Assembly: GCA_016871575.1 (NCBI GenBank)
Contig: VHCW01000015.1
Coordinates: forward strand, 1-64,000
Direction of reading: 5' to 3'
Length of the DNA stretch: 64,000 bases
DNA from: Verrucomicrobiota bacterium
GTDB lineage: Bacteria; Verrucomicrobiota; Verrucomicrobiia; Palsa-1439
Each line of letters starts with the position of its first letter. Positions within the stretch are counted from its first letter, which is position 1. The notes beneath the pieces were generated by a model that was not told the DNA's origin, did no database searches, and saw only the letters and a program-made list of their open reading frames with translations. Below, piece after piece: positions 34,807 through 43,729 of the stretch. A program made the translations under genes and the position numbers.

Positions 34807-36121
34807 GGAATCACTGCGCGTGTTGGGCGGCGTGTTGGCCGGGTTGGCCATCGGGATTGTGTTGTTGGTTGCGGGCGCGCACTGGTGGTTGAGCCGCTAC
34901 CTGCACGGCGAGGCGTTTCGGAAGCTGATCAGCGCGAAGACATCGGCGGCCTTGCGCGTCGAGGGGGACTATCTGCCGTTGCACTGGAGCGGCATGACGG
35001 TGTACTCGGACGGTTTTCACGCGCGCGGCCTGCCCGGTGCGCCGCTGAAAGAACTGCGCGTGGACCAGATCCGAGCCGACTTGGAAGTTTCCGGGTTGTT
35101 GCGCAACGAGTGGCGGATCAGCGGCCTCGACGTGCAACGGTTGGCGGCGAAGATCGCGCCATCGTCGCCGGTGGCGGCGTCAGGAACTTCCGCATCGGGC
35201 AGTTCCGCGCGGGTTGAACTGAAGCCGCTGCGGATTCACGACGCCAACATCGAGTGGACAAGCGGCTCCGGCTCCGGCTCGGTGCGACGGGCGCAGATGG
35301 CGGTGAAGTTCGGCGATGGAGCCTGGGAGGTGAGCACGAGCAGCGGCGAATTGAGCTTCGGCGAGCTGCAAGCGGTGCGCATCGAGCGGGCGAACATCCG
35401 GTTTCAACGCGACACTGCATTTGTCAGCGACGGGCTGGTGCGCCTCGCGGATGGGGCCAAGGTCGCTGTCAACGGGCAGATTGGTCTGGCCTCCACGGTC
35501 GAGTCGGATCTGGTTCTCCGGCACGACGACGCGCCGGTCGAGCGGTGGTTGCCGGCTGACTGGCGGGGGCGTCTTATCGGGAAGGCGCGCGGCGAGAGCA
35601 AGGTGCGCGGACGACTTGGCGAGATGGATGGGATGACGGCGGAGGGAAGTATTGAGTTGACCGGTGGAAAGCTGGAGGCGTTGCCCGTGTTGAACCGGCT
35701 CGCGCTGTTCACCGGCTCCGAACAGTTTCGCCAGTTGCAACTGCACAAGGCGCGCGCCGAGTACACGTGGACGCCGACACGACTGACACTGCAGCGGCTC
35801 GCGATGGAATCCACCGGGTTGTTGCGAATCGAAGGCGCCTGCGTCGTCGAGAAGGGTGTCCTCGCCGGCGAATTCGATGTCGGGGTTGCCTCGGCGACGT
35901 TGCGCTGGTTGCCCGGTGCGCAAGGGCGCGTGTTCACCGTGGAACGCGATGGCTACCGATGGACCAAGGTCAGGTTGCAAGGCCCGACAAATGACATTCA
36001 GGAAGACCTCAGCAGCCGGTTGGTTGCGGCGGCAGGGACGGAAGTGATCGAGGACACCAAGGGGATCGTGCAGAAAGGCGCGGAGACGTTGATCGGGATT
36101 TTCCAGAAACTGACGCAGTGA
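34796..36121 (+). CDS. AsmA-like membrane-anchored protein
   Basis: The protein has 441 residues. One N-terminal membrane helix (VLAGLAIGIVLLVAGAHWWL) is followed by a long periplasmic beta-rich region. FRKLISAKTSAALRVEG and LRNEWRISGLDVQRLAAKI resemble the start of AsmA/TamB-type proteins, which bridge the envelope and are linked to lipid transport. The C-terminus ends in an amphipathic helix. Assignment to the AsmA group is by overall pattern and is not certain. The ATG at 34796 was chosen because of the membrane helix and the promoter; longer readings run into the opposing gene. Confidence 0.7.
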   Translation: MSCKESLRVLGGVLAGLAIGIVLLVAGAHWWLSRYLHGEAFRKLISAKTSAALRVEGDYLPLHWSGMTVYSDGFHARGLPGAPLKELRVDQIRADLEVSGLLRNEWRISGLDVQRLAAKIAPSSPVAASGTSASGSSARVELKPLRIHDANIEWTSGSGSGSVRRAQMAVKFGDGAWEVSTSSGELSFGELQAVRIERANIRFQRDTAFVSDGLVRLADGAKVAVNGQIGLASTVESDLVLRHDDAPVERWLPADWRGRLIGKARGESKVRGRLGEMDGMTAEGSIELTGGKLEALPVLNRLALFTGSEQFRQLQLHKARAEYTWTPTRLTLQRLAMESTGLLRIEGACVVEKGVLAGEFDVGVASATLRWLPGAQGRVFTVERDGYRWTKVRLQGPTNDIQEDLSSRLVAAAGTEVIEDTKGIVQKGAETLIGIFQKLTQ

Positions 36122-36130
36122 GACGCCTGC

Positions 36131-36622
36131 CTACGGGGACGAAGCTGTCACCCGAATGACGCTGTTGGAGCCGGTCCGCCAGGCCGTGACGGCGCTTTGA
36201 AAAAGCTGCGCGATCTGTTCCTTGCTGTCCACCCGGTATTCGACCGTGTGCGCGTGCGTGGTGGCCGGATAATCCTTGACCACTTTTTTCCAGACTTCGT
36301 CCTGTCCCAATCGCTCCGCGACGGCACCGGCTTTTTCCTGGACGCGGTCCATGAGGTCGGAGAGGCGCGCGGCGGGGCCGCTGCCGGTGGAGGCGAGCGG
36401 CTCGATGTAGTAGAAGCGGGCTGTGACGTGCGAGGTGGTGGCGATGGTCAGTTCCGTGACGCGGGCGACGGCGTTGAGCACGTACTCGTGCGTGCTGATG
36501 GAGACGATCTGAACGGTGTTGACCATGTACGTGCCGGTTGGCAGGTAACACTCCCAACGGCGGGCGTTGGCTGCGACAACGGACAGGGCGAAGACGGCGA
36601 TGATGGCGAACGGTCGTTTCAT
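36131..36622 (-). CDS. Exported hypothetical protein
   Basis: The protein has 163 residues. MKRPFAIIAVFALSVVAANA is a signal peptide. The mature part contains YYIEPLASTG and a helical stretch QEKAGAVAERLGQDEVWKKV. No domain was recognised. A GGAGG lies 7 bases before the ATG. The gene is convergent with the AsmA-like gene (9 bases apart) and lies directly downstream of tRNA-Lys on the same strand, so it may be read from the tRNA promoter. Confidence 0.65.
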   Translation of the reverse strand: MKRPFAIIAVFALSVVAANARRWECYLPTGTYMVNTVQIVSISTHEYVLNAVARVTELTIATTSHVTARFYYIEPLASTGSGPAARLSDLMDRVQEKAGAVAERLGQDEVWKKVVKDYPATTHAHTVEYRVDSKEQIAQLFQSAVTAWRTGSNSVIRVTASSP

Positions 36623-36649
36623 ATCGGATCCTCCATGCGACCAGAAAAC

Positions 36650-36725
36650 TGGTGAGGCGGCTGGGGATCGAACCCAGGACCCACGGCTTAAAAGGCCGTT
36701 GCTCTACCAGCTGAGCTACCGCCTC
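36650..36725 (-). tRNA. tRNA-Lys (anticodon UUU)
   Basis: The acceptor stem GAGGCGG/CCGCCTC is complete, and CCA is encoded (36650-36652). The D arm is GCTC/GAGC, the anticodon stem ACGGC/GCCGT encloses the loop CTTTTAA (anticodon TTT), and the T arm is CTGGG TTCGATC CCCAG. Confidence 0.97.
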
Positions 36726-36757
36726 CCAGGCGTCTGGTCAGACGTGACGCGGGCGGG

Positions 36758-36786
36758 AATCTGCCACAAGCGCGCGATGCTGTCAA
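36758..36786 (-). promoter_or_regulatory. Promoter of tRNA-Lys
   Basis: On the minus strand a consensus TTGACA and a weaker CAGATT are separated by 17 bases. The predicted transcription start is about 26 bases before the tRNA. Confidence 0.55.
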
Positions 36787-36801
36787 AGCTATTGGCGGCG
36801 A

Positions 36802-37920
36802 TCAGCGCGGCCGGTTTCGCAGCGGCGGGTTATCAATGCCGAGGCCGTGCATCAGTTCGGTGGAGCGATACAAATCCTTGAAGGCAGGATGCTCGCGCAA
36901 CGCATCCAGATCGGGGTCCTGCAACGCCAGCTTTCGATAGACCCCCAACGTGTCAGCGTCCATGCATTTGCCCAATGTCTCCACGGCCATGATGGGATTG
37001 TTCATGAGCGCGTGCACACAGGCCAGCGCGTACAACGTGGACGGCTCGTCGGGCCGCAGCGAGAGACTGGTGTTGAACTGGTTGACGGCATCGCGGAAAT
37101 CGTTGCGGACACCGGTCAGTTTGCCGTACTGCACCAGGGCCGAGCCGTGCATGGTGCGCGTGACAGGAGCATTCGGAACGGCGCGAGAGGAACGGTGGAA
37201 CTGCTCGATGGCACCCCGAAGGAACTCTTGTTTCTTGCGGGGGTCAGTCGAGGCGCGGGCCGCCCGGACAAGCGCGGCCCCCCAGTTGGCGCAAACGGTC
37301 CCGATGTCGCCCTTGAACGACGCGCGTTCGAGTGCGTTGCTGTAGAGCGCGGCGGCTTCCAGATGAAACTGGACGCGCGCTTGTTCGTTGACGGCGAACT
37401 CCGGCAATTTGGCGGTGAGAATGCCGGCCCATTTGCTGTACGGCTCCCAATCGTTGGGCGCCAGTTCGACGGCCTTGCGGCTTTTCTCGACAGCCCCTTG
37501 ATAACAGGCCAGCCGCAACGCCGGCTCGACCGGCAAATCGCCGATCAACGTCAGCGCGTCGCTCCACAACAGCCATGTCGCGCGGTCGTCGGGCTGGAGT
37601 TGCGCGGCTTGGCCAAACTTGGCCGCCGCCTCTTGGAGACGCTGCGCCTGCAATTGAGGCGTGCCGCCAAGTCGCCCCATTTGAAGCAGCGTCATGCCCC
37701 ATTGTTGATAGGCCTCGGCAAAATTTGTCCGCGCGACCGTTGCGCGCTGAAACGATTCGGCGGCGCCGGCGAAATTGTTCTCGCGCAGCAATCCCAGCCC
37801 GATCACGTATTCCTGCTGCGCCACAAGCTCCGGCGGCGGGCCTTGCGGCAGCGCGTCCATCCCGGTCTGGCCGTGGACAGCCGACCCGAACAACAACGTC
37901 GCCATGATCAAGTCTTTCAT
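36802..37920 (-). CDS. TPR-type exported protein
   Basis: The protein has 372 residues. KDLIMATLLFGSAVHGQTG is a signal peptide. The rest consists of helical repeats with the TPR pattern, for example LLRENNFAGAAESFQRATVA and AYQQWGMTLLQMG, then FRDAVNQFNTSLSLRPDEPS near the C-terminus. TPR arrays mediate protein binding; no partner is evident. The start overlaps the stop of the M42 peptidase gene as ATGA, so the two are coupled. Confidence 0.75.
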   Translation of the reverse strand: MKDLIMATLLFGSAVHGQTGMDALPQGPPPELVAQQEYVIGLGLLRENNFAGAAESFQRATVARTNFAEAYQQWGMTLLQMGRLGGTPQLQAQRLQEAAAKFGQAAQLQPDDRATWLLWSDALTLIGDLPVEPALRLACYQGAVEKSRKAVELAPNDWEPYSKWAGILTAKLPEFAVNEQARVQFHLEAAALYSNALERASFKGDIGTVCANWGAALVRAARASTDPRKKQEFLRGAIEQFHRSSRAVPNAPVTRTMHGSALVQYGKLTGVRNDFRDAVNQFNTSLSLRPDEPSTLYALACVHALMNNPIMAVETLGKCMDADTLGVYRKLALQDPDLDALREHPAFKDLYRSTELMHGLGIDNPPLRNRPR

Positions 37921-38954
37921 TCGTTGCTCAATTTCCGTGGCGCGCTACGATAAATCCGCTCGACCCGTTTGCGCAAGACGTTCGTCGTGTTCCGAAATCG
38001 CGGCCAGGCCTGCGCTGCCGCTATCGTCAACGCCACCAGTCCCTCGAAGTCGGACATGCTCACAAACTCCGCAGCAGGGAGTTGATGGCGACCAATGTTG
38101 TGATAGTTGCCCAGTGGCACACAAAGGCCGCCAACACGATAACCGTGCGCCGCAAATGCCGTCGCTTCGCACGTGCCGCCATCCATCAGGCATCGCTGCG
38201 CCCGGATATCGGCGCGACGCGCTGTTTCCGTCAGAAAACAAGAGGCTGTCGCGTCGAACATCGTCATCCGGTCGCCCACGCGAACGACCGGACCGTCGCC
38301 GATCCGCGCCCACGGGCGTTCCTTGCTCGTCTCCAGCGAAATGACCAGCGACTGCATCGGGATTCGTCCTGAGCGCGCCGCCTCGACGGCTCCGGGAAAG
38401 CCGACTTCCTCGGCCCTCGTGAACAGTCCCCACACGTGTGTGCGCAGGCGTCGGCGCGCGATTTCCGACAACGCGGCCAGGATGGTTGCCACATTGAGCA
38501 CGTCATCAATTCCCGCCGCGTGAATCTGTCCACGGCGACACCGAAACGACGGCAAATCCCAGCTCCCGAAATCGCCGCGACGCAAATTGTCCGCACCGGT
38601 CAGCAGGACTTGTTTGTTGCCGATTCGGCGCCGGATGCGGGCGCGAATGTCTTGGAAGCGGACCCGAACACCCCGTTGAAACATGCCCTTGGGGACACCG
38701 CCGAGAAACCGGGCGCGATTCGGCCCCAGCGCCTCGAATCCCGGATGATCCATGTGCGCCACGAGCACCAGTGGCGCACTCTTGAACCGGTGCTGGTAGC
38801 GGGCAATGACATTGCCTGCCGTGTCGCGCTCCACACGCAGCCCAAGGGCGCGGCAATGCTGCTCGACAAACGCGCGTACTGCCTGTTCGTGATACGGCGC
38901 CGTTGGAAGTGAGAGCGCGAGTTCCGTCAACTGCAGCAGTGCATTTCTCTTCAT
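37917..38954 (-). CDS. M42-type metallo-aminopeptidase
   Basis: The protein has 345 residues. The metal-binding pattern is visible: AHMDHPGFE, AGIDDVLNVA, TRAEEVGFPGA and SLETS, with DGGTCEATAF near the end. This matches the M42 (glutamyl aminopeptidase/endoglucanase-like) family of co-catalytic two-metal peptidases. No signal peptide is present, so it should act in the cytoplasm. The ATG at 38954 is 8 bases from a strong -10 box. The next gene, a TPR protein, overlaps its stop. Confidence 0.85.
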   Translation of the reverse strand: MKRNALLQLTELALSLPTAPYHEQAVRAFVEQHCRALGLRVERDTAGNVIARYQHRFKSAPLVLVAHMDHPGFEALGPNRARFLGGVPKGMFQRGVRVRFQDIRARIRRRIGNKQVLLTGADNLRRGDFGSWDLPSFRCRRGQIHAAGIDDVLNVATILAALSEIARRRLRTHVWGLFTRAEEVGFPGAVEAARSGRIPMQSLVISLETSKERPWARIGDGPVVRVGDRMTMFDATASCFLTETARRADIRAQRCLMDGGTCEATAFAAHGYRVGGLCVPLGNYHNIGRHQLPAAEFVSMSDFEGLVALTIAAAQAWPRFRNTTNVLRKRVERIYRSAPRKLSNE

Positions 38955-38962
38955 GAGTGTTG

Positions 38963-38992
38963 ACTATAACTGTTTCCGACGACTCTGGCAAA
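38963..38992 (-). promoter_or_regulatory. Sigma70-like promoter of the M42 peptidase gene, leaderless geometry
   Basis: On the minus strand TTTGCC and TATAGT are separated by 18 bases, and 8 bases separate the -10 box from the ATG at 38954. Confidence 0.6.
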
Positions 38993-39041
38993 GTTCGAAA
39001 ATAGCTCGCGGGCAAATGTGACGGATGGCAAGATACGTCGA

Positions 39042-40601
39042 ATGAACTCTTGGGCACGTCAATGGCCGTTTTGGGTGGCGGCAGCCATGATGGTCGTGGC
39101 GGTGTGTGTCACTGCCTGGTTGATGGCGCAACGCACCGGCGGTGAGTTCTTGTACGGCAGCGATGACTTTTACATTAACCTCGGTCTGGCGCGTCGTTTG
39201 GTGGACGGTACCGTGCGGGGTGAGTTTCCGTCAGGCACGACGTGTGCGGGATGGGTTTTAGGAATGGCCGCGCTGATCAAGGTGGCAGGCGCGTCGGGCG
39301 CGCATTGTCTGGCGGGTGTCATCAATCTCGTGGCGGTGTTGGTGATGCTTTGGGTGGTGGCACGGCAACTCGGAAAACACTTCTCAGCTTCGCGGGTGAT
39401 TGGTTTTCTGTTTTTGTTTGTCTGGATGACGGGGCTTGTGCCGTTGATTCTGATAGGCATGGAGCACGTGTTGCATATTGTATTTGTGACGTTATTTGGC
39501 GTTGGCCTCTTGCGATGCATGGAGGGTGACTGTCGGGCGGAACGGTGGCTGCCAGTGTGGATTTTGCTGGGCGCTCTCTGTCGGATGGAGATGGTCTTCG
39601 TCGCGGCAGGCGGAGCGATTGCGCTGTTGCTGGCGAGGCGCACTGCCGTTGTGATTCCTGTGCTGGTGACGTGCGTGATTCCGATGTTGGCTCAGGGAAT
39701 CTGGCAGCTCTGGCAGGGGCACAGTTTCTTTGCGAACCCGATTCTCATCAAGACCATCATGGGCAGTGACGACGGATTTCCCGGTGCGATTGTGGGTTCG
39801 GTCAGCAGTTTGCCGTCGGACATGGAGTCACTACTGCTCGCCAATGCGCTTGTCGCGGCGGTGCTGCTGCCGCGGCGGAAGCCAGCCGGTGGCACCGTTG
39901 GGTATGCGCATGTGTTTCTTCTGATGCTTGTGGTCTGCGCCGGGTTGCATCAAATGCTGGTGAAAGACTCGTGGTTGGGTCGCTACCATGCGTATCTGAT
40001 GGCGCTTGGTGTTCTGGTGTTGGCGATCTCGACATCGGCGTTGTGTGAGGTGGTCTTGCCGAAGAGGTTACGGGTGGGCGTTTGGTTGCTGGGTGGAATG
40101 CTTGTGTTGTTGTTGTTGCAGGGTGGAATGTCGAGGGCCGCCGTATGGTATCGAATGCCACAGGTCTCATGGGAGATTCATGCACAGATGCGGCAAGCCG
40201 CGCGATTTGCGGCCGAGGTCGAACACGGAGAGGCAGTTGTCCTCAATGATGTTGGCTGCACGTTGTATTTCACTGATGCGCCGGTGCTGGACATCTACGG
40301 TTTGACTTCGTGGGAGGTGGCGAACCTGGGCGGTGGAGCACACATGACATCCGCTGACATTGCCGCGCTTTCACAGCGACGGCAGGCGAAGATGGCGGTT
40401 TTGTATCCAGAATGGTTTCAGAGCCGTCTGCCGTTGTCGTGGGTGGCCGTGGGCGAATGGGAGACACCGTCAAGGTGTTACGCAGCCGAAACTGTCGTGC
40501 GCGTTTTTGCGACGGCTGAAGAACATGAAGAGGAGGTTCGTGCGCGATGGAACCGACTGGCCGTGTCCCTGCCGCAGGGAGTTATTGTTCGGGCGCGGTG
40601 A
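39042..40601 (+). CDS. Polytopic membrane protein, possibly a GT-C type glycosyltransferase
   Basis: The protein has 519 residues from the ATG at 39042; a GTG at 39018 would add eight residues. About ten membrane helices fill residues 10-375, followed by a soluble C-terminal part with LNDVGCTLYFTDAPVLDIYG, a pattern I associate with GT-C/ArnT-like membrane glycosyltransferases of bacterial envelopes. An acidic pair early in the protein (GSDDFYINLGLARRL) could be the catalytic loop. Substrate is unknown. The end is one base from the convergent PanE gene. Codon use is more T-rich than in the neighbours. Confidence 0.65.
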   Translation: MNSWARQWPFWVAAAMMVVAVCVTAWLMAQRTGGEFLYGSDDFYINLGLARRLVDGTVRGEFPSGTTCAGWVLGMAALIKVAGASGAHCLAGVINLVAVLVMLWVVARQLGKHFSASRVIGFLFLFVWMTGLVPLILIGMEHVLHIVFVTLFGVGLLRCMEGDCRAERWLPVWILLGALCRMEMVFVAAGGAIALLLARRTAVVIPVLVTCVIPMLAQGIWQLWQGHSFFANPILIKTIMGSDDGFPGAIVGSVSSLPSDMESLLLANALVAAVLLPRRKPAGGTVGYAHVFLLMLVVCAGLHQMLVKDSWLGRYHAYLMALGVLVLAISTSALCEVVLPKRLRVGVWLLGGMLVLLLLQGGMSRAAVWYRMPQVSWEIHAQMRQAARFAAEVEHGEAVVLNDVGCTLYFTDAPVLDIYGLTSWEVANLGGGAHMTSADIAALSQRRQAKMAVLYPEWFQSRLPLSWVAVGEWETPSRCYAAETVVRVFATAEEHEEEVRARWNRLAVSLPQGVIVRAR

Positions 40602-40602
40602 G

Positions 40603-41517
40603 TCAGCGACGGATCGTGTTGGCGGCATCAAGGAACTTCAACTGGCGATAGAGTGCTTCGATGCGCGGAACCGTCATGCCTTGTTGTTGTGCGGCGCGCA
40701 TGGGATTGCCGTAGATGTATTCGATCTCCATCGGGCGATGCGCTTCGTAGTCGAGCCTCATGCTGGTCTTGTAGGGCTTCATCTTATCGGTGTCGCGCAG
40801 CATTTTCTGGATGAACTCGTCGGTGATGGTCGGTTCGCACGGGGCGATTTCGCGCATGAGCGATTCGACAAGAGCGCGAGTGTGGGGGTCTCGCATGAGT
40901 TGGGCTGTCGTCGCGCGAAGGATAACGGAGAGTCCATTGTACGGGATATTCCAGACGAGTTTACGCCAGCGGGCGGCCCGGAGGTCTTCGACGCACTCGG
41001 CAGTAATGTCGGCGCGCTGGAAATCAGCGGCCACCGCGCGAAGCCGGTCAGTCACGCCGTTGTTGTGGTTGCCGAAGCGGACATATCCGTAGTCGAGATG
41101 GCAAATATGACCGGGAGCGGTCTTGTTGGAACAGAGAAAGCAAAGGCCGCCGGCGACGCGATCTGCTCCGACGATGGCGGCGACTTCATCTTCGTTGCCG
41201 AGTCCGTTTTGCATGGCAATGACGAGGGTGTCGTCCTTGACGACCGGCGGCAGGAGCGTGGGGAGAAGATGGTTCTGCGTGGTTTTAAGCGTGATGCAGA
41301 CGACATCACAGCGCGGCATATCGCGCGTGTTGCGGTAGGCGTTGACGCGGGGAAGCGAGAAGTCGCCGTCAATGGATTCGCAGATAAGGCCGTGTTGGCG
41401 GACGTGGTCGTAGTCGGAGTTCAAGAGAAAATGAACCTCCAACCCGGCGCGTTGGAGGCGGGCGCCGTAGAATCCGCCCAAGGCGCCGGTGCCGAGGATG
41501 GCATAGGTCCGATTCAT
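40603..41517 (-). CDS. panE: Ketopantoate reductase-like protein (PanE/ApbA family)
   Basis: The protein has 304 residues. The NADP-binding Rossmann motif GTGALGGFYGARL begins near residue 8. The central blocks VVCITLKTTQNHLLP and IAMQNGLGNEDEVA and the C-terminal SMRLDYEAHRPMEIEYIYGN match the PanE/ApbA family, which reduces 2-dehydropantoate to pantoate in coenzyme A synthesis. The start at 41517 places the ATG directly before the Rossmann fold and 6 bases from a TATGAT box. Other 2-keto acid reductases of the family cannot be excluded. Confidence 0.85.
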   Translation of the reverse strand: MNRTYAILGTGALGGFYGARLQRAGLEVHFLLNSDYDHVRQHGLICESIDGDFSLPRVNAYRNTRDMPRCDVVCITLKTTQNHLLPTLLPPVVKDDTLVIAMQNGLGNEDEVAAIVGADRVAGGLCFLCSNKTAPGHICHLDYGYVRFGNHNNGVTDRLRAVAADFQRADITAECVEDLRAARWRKLVWNIPYNGLSVILRATTAQLMRDPHTRALVESLMREIAPCEPTITDEFIQKMLRDTDKMKPYKTSMRLDYEAHRPMEIEYIYGNPMRAAQQQGMTVPRIEALYRQLKFLDAANTIRR

Positions 41518-41574
41518 GGCGAGATCATAGCACAGGATGAATGAGCTGCGAGCGGATAGGCGCAGAAATTGGAA

Positions 41575-41602
41575 TTGCATTGGGAATGGGATTCGCTATT
41601 GT
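41575..41602 (+). promoter_or_regulatory. Candidate promoter of the small exported protein gene
   Basis: TTGCAT and TATTGT are separated by 16 bases. The ATG at 41641 lies about 32 bases after the expected transcription start. Confidence 0.5.
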
Positions 41603-41640
41603 GCGGCGCACAGCACCCAAAAACGGAAAGGGTTTCCCGA

Positions 41641-42009
41641 ATGCGAAAACAAATTACGATGATTATGACAGTTCTCCTGGTTGGATCGGCGTTAATGTCT
41701 CCATGTGCCATCGCTGCAAAGAGTCGTGGCAGCAGCGGCCCGAAAAAGCCGATTATTCCCAAACCCGACACGGTGGAAAAGGTTGACGCCGGCAAATTTG
41801 AGATCAAAGTTGCCAGCGGACAAAAGGATCGGCGCGTTACGCCCTACACCATTACCGCATTCACGAAAATTTATGTGAACAACAAGCCGTCGAAGCTGGA
41901 GGATGTGCAAAAGGGAATGCGCGTCAACGTGGTCAGCACGGACGGCAAGTCCGCTTCCCGGATTGACGCATCCGACTATGCGGGGACTCCGGGCGACAAG
42001 AAGAAGTAG
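41641..42009 (+). CDS. Small exported basic protein
   Basis: The protein has 122 residues with a signal peptide ending near AIAAKS. The mature part, about 95 residues, is rich in Lys, Pro and Ser, with KPIIPKPDTVEKVDAGKFEI and TAFTKIYVNNKPSKLEDVQK resembling an OB-like beta domain found in small exported proteins. No function is known. The GGAAA near the start pairs with TTTCC, so the ribosome-binding site may lie in a small hairpin. Confidence 0.65.
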   Translation: MRKQITMIMTVLLVGSALMSPCAIAAKSRGSSGPKKPIIPKPDTVEKVDAGKFEIKVASGQKDRRVTPYTITAFTKIYVNNKPSKLEDVQKGMRVNVVSTDGKSASRIDASDYAGTPGDKKK

Positions 42010-42042
42010 CGATCAGGATGTCGCGAGGTCGTGTCTCTCTGA

Positions 42043-42071
42043 TTTACAAGGCGGCGCGAGCCGTGTAAGGT
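42043..42071 (+). promoter_or_regulatory. Candidate promoter, leaderless geometry
   Basis: TTTACA and TAAGGT are separated by 17 bases, and 6 bases separate the -10 box from the ATG at 42078. The -10 box is weak. Confidence 0.4.
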
Positions 42072-42077
42072 GTCGGC

Positions 42078-42521
42078 ATGACGAACGAGGAACGAAAACA
42101 AATCATTCGCGAGTTGCTCGCCGACGGACAAACGCTTTCTCAGATCCAGGATTATCTCCGCAAAGAGAAGGGGGACTCCATCACGTACATGGAATTGCGG
42201 TTGTTGTTGTCGGAGATGCCGGACGCTGCATTGCCCGAGCGGGAAACTCCCAAGACACCAACGCCTGCGGTGGAAGCAGAAACGGTTCCTGAACTGCCGT
42301 CCGACGGCAAACTCTCGATCAGCGTGGACCAGATGCCGCCGCCGGGCGCGATGCTCAGCGGGTATGCCCGTTTCCCGAGCGGCGCGAAGGCGCACTGGTT
42401 CATTGACCAGATGGGACGGCTCAGTCTCGATCCGGAACTCGGCACGGGCAAGCCGACACAGGAAGACATGAAACAATTTTCCACGGAGCTGCGACGGATG
42501 TTGCAATCCGGTGGCGCCTGA
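42078..42521 (+). CDS. Hypothetical protein with N-terminal helix-turn-helix-like region
   Basis: The protein has 147 residues. The first ~50 residues (ERKQIIRELLADGQTLSQIQ and KEKGDSITYMELRLLLSEMP) look like a small helical DNA-binding fold. The middle is Pro/Glu-rich, and the C-terminal half has AMLSGYARFPSGAKAHWFID, a beta-rich region. No family was recognised. It lies 74 bases upstream of the FHA gene. Confidence 0.6.
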   Translation: MTNEERKQIIRELLADGQTLSQIQDYLRKEKGDSITYMELRLLLSEMPDAALPERETPKTPTPAVEAETVPELPSDGKLSISVDQMPPPGAMLSGYARFPSGAKAHWFIDQMGRLSLDPELGTGKPTQEDMKQFSTELRRMLQSGGA

Positions 42522-42530
42522 TCCGCGTCC

Positions 42531-42559
42531 TTGACCGCAATATCCCCAAGGGATACACT
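42531..42559 (+). promoter_or_regulatory. Promoter of the FHA-DUF4388 gene
   Basis: TTGACC and TACACT are separated by 17 bases. The leader is about 30 bases and contains AGGAG at 42578-42582 before the ATG at 42595. Confidence 0.65.
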
Positions 42560-42594
42560 AACATTCATTGTCCGTTCAGGAGAGCGACATCCAG

Positions 42595-43587
42595 ATGCCA
42601 CAGTTTGCACTACGCATGGTGACCGGCGCACAGGCGGGACGGGAGTATCAACTTCCCGAAGGCCGCGAGCTGGTGCTTGGGCGGGTGAGCACGGCCGATA
42701 TCGTCCTGGACGATGCAAATGTCTCCCGCCGCCATGCGAGCATCTCGCTTCTTCGCGGGGAGATCAACCTCCTGGATCTGGATTCGCGCAACGGCACGTT
42801 TGTCAATCGTCAGCGCGTTTCGCAGGCCACGCTCCAGCCGGGCGACCTCGTGTCGGCTGGCAGCACCGTGTTGCGCCTCGTCAAGATCCTGCAAACGTCC
42901 GTGGCGGCGGTGGCGTCGCCTGCTGCACCGATCAGCACCCCGCTGACAGTCCCGAAACCGGCGGCACAGACAACTTCGTTGGCATCACCGACGATGCCCG
43001 GATCGTTCCATGGGTCGCTGACGGAAATTGGCTTGGGTGACGTCTTGCAGTTGCTGTCCACGACGCGCAAGGGCGGCCTGCTTGTGGTGCGGTCCCCGCG
43101 GGAGACGGGCCGTATTTTTCTTGAAGACGGGCGGATCTATTACGCCTGCATGGCGGAGTGGCTGGAGGTGGACCCGCGCAAGGTGCTTTACCGTCTCTTG
43201 CGCTGGACCGCCGGCACGTTTGAGTTGGAAAAATCCGATGTGCGCGTCTTCGCGAATCCCATTACCGAGAGCACCGACGCACTCTTGCTGGAAGGGGCGC
43301 GCCAAATGGATGAACTGAACAACCTCAGCGCTGAATTGCCTCCGCTGGAAGCCGTGGTTCAGCTTGTCAGGCCGTTGCCGGGACGGTTGACGGAACTGGA
43401 GGACTGCGACTTGGATTTCCTGCAATTGGTGTGTGATTATGGGACGGTCCGCGGAATACTCGATCACTTTCCCGGCAGCGACTTCGAGGGCTACACGTAT
43501 TTGCTCGGAATGGTCGGTCGCCAGTACCTGAAGATCAGCACACCCGCCGCGCAACAACCGTCGGCGCGCACCCTCCAACACGGATGA
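42595..43587 (+). CDS. FHA domain protein with DUF4388 (PATAN) domain
   Basis: The protein has 330 residues. The FHA domain at about 1-90 has the conserved pattern LVLGRVSTADIVLDD, SRRHASI and SRNGTFVN, and should bind phosphothreonine peptides. After a Pro/Thr-rich linker, DUF4388 at about 140-225 begins GSLTEIGLGDVLQLLSTTRK and contains GRIFLEDGRIYYA. DUF4388 is a signalling domain linked to two-component and serine/threonine kinase networks. No kinase gene is adjacent. A promoter at 42531-42559 and AGGAG at 42578-42582 support the ATG at 42595. Confidence 0.88.
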   Translation: MPQFALRMVTGAQAGREYQLPEGRELVLGRVSTADIVLDDANVSRRHASISLLRGEINLLDLDSRNGTFVNRQRVSQATLQPGDLVSAGSTVLRLVKILQTSVAAVASPAAPISTPLTVPKPAAQTTSLASPTMPGSFHGSLTEIGLGDVLQLLSTTRKGGLLVVRSPRETGRIFLEDGRIYYACMAEWLEVDPRKVLYRLLRWTAGTFELEKSDVRVFANPITESTDALLLEGARQMDELNNLSAELPPLEAVVQLVRPLPGRLTELEDCDLDFLQLVCDYGTVRGILDHFPGSDFEGYTYLLGMVGRQYLKISTPAAQQPSARTLQHG

Positions 43588-43599
43588 TCCCCTCGTCGC

Positions 43600-43725
43600 A
43601 TGAAACGGACGATCCTGCCGATCTTGTTGATCCTGCTGGCCGTTGCGGTGCTGGCTGCCGTGACGTATTGGTACGAGCATCACTGGGGAATCCATGGGCC
43701 ATTTCCACACGAACATCACCACTGA
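43600..43725 (+). CDS. 41-residue His-rich membrane peptide
   Basis: A membrane helix (KRTILPILLILLAVAVLAAV) is followed by TYWYEHHWGIHGPFPHEHHH. The tail has seven histidines in 17 residues, a plausible metal-binding site. The gene lies between the FHA gene and rpe, separated by 12 and 4 bases. No family was recognised, and no Shine-Dalgarno is evident, so translation is not certain. Confidence 0.5.
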   Translation: MKRTILPILLILLAVAVLAAVTYWYEHHWGIHGPFPHEHHH

Positions 43726-43729
43726 CACC

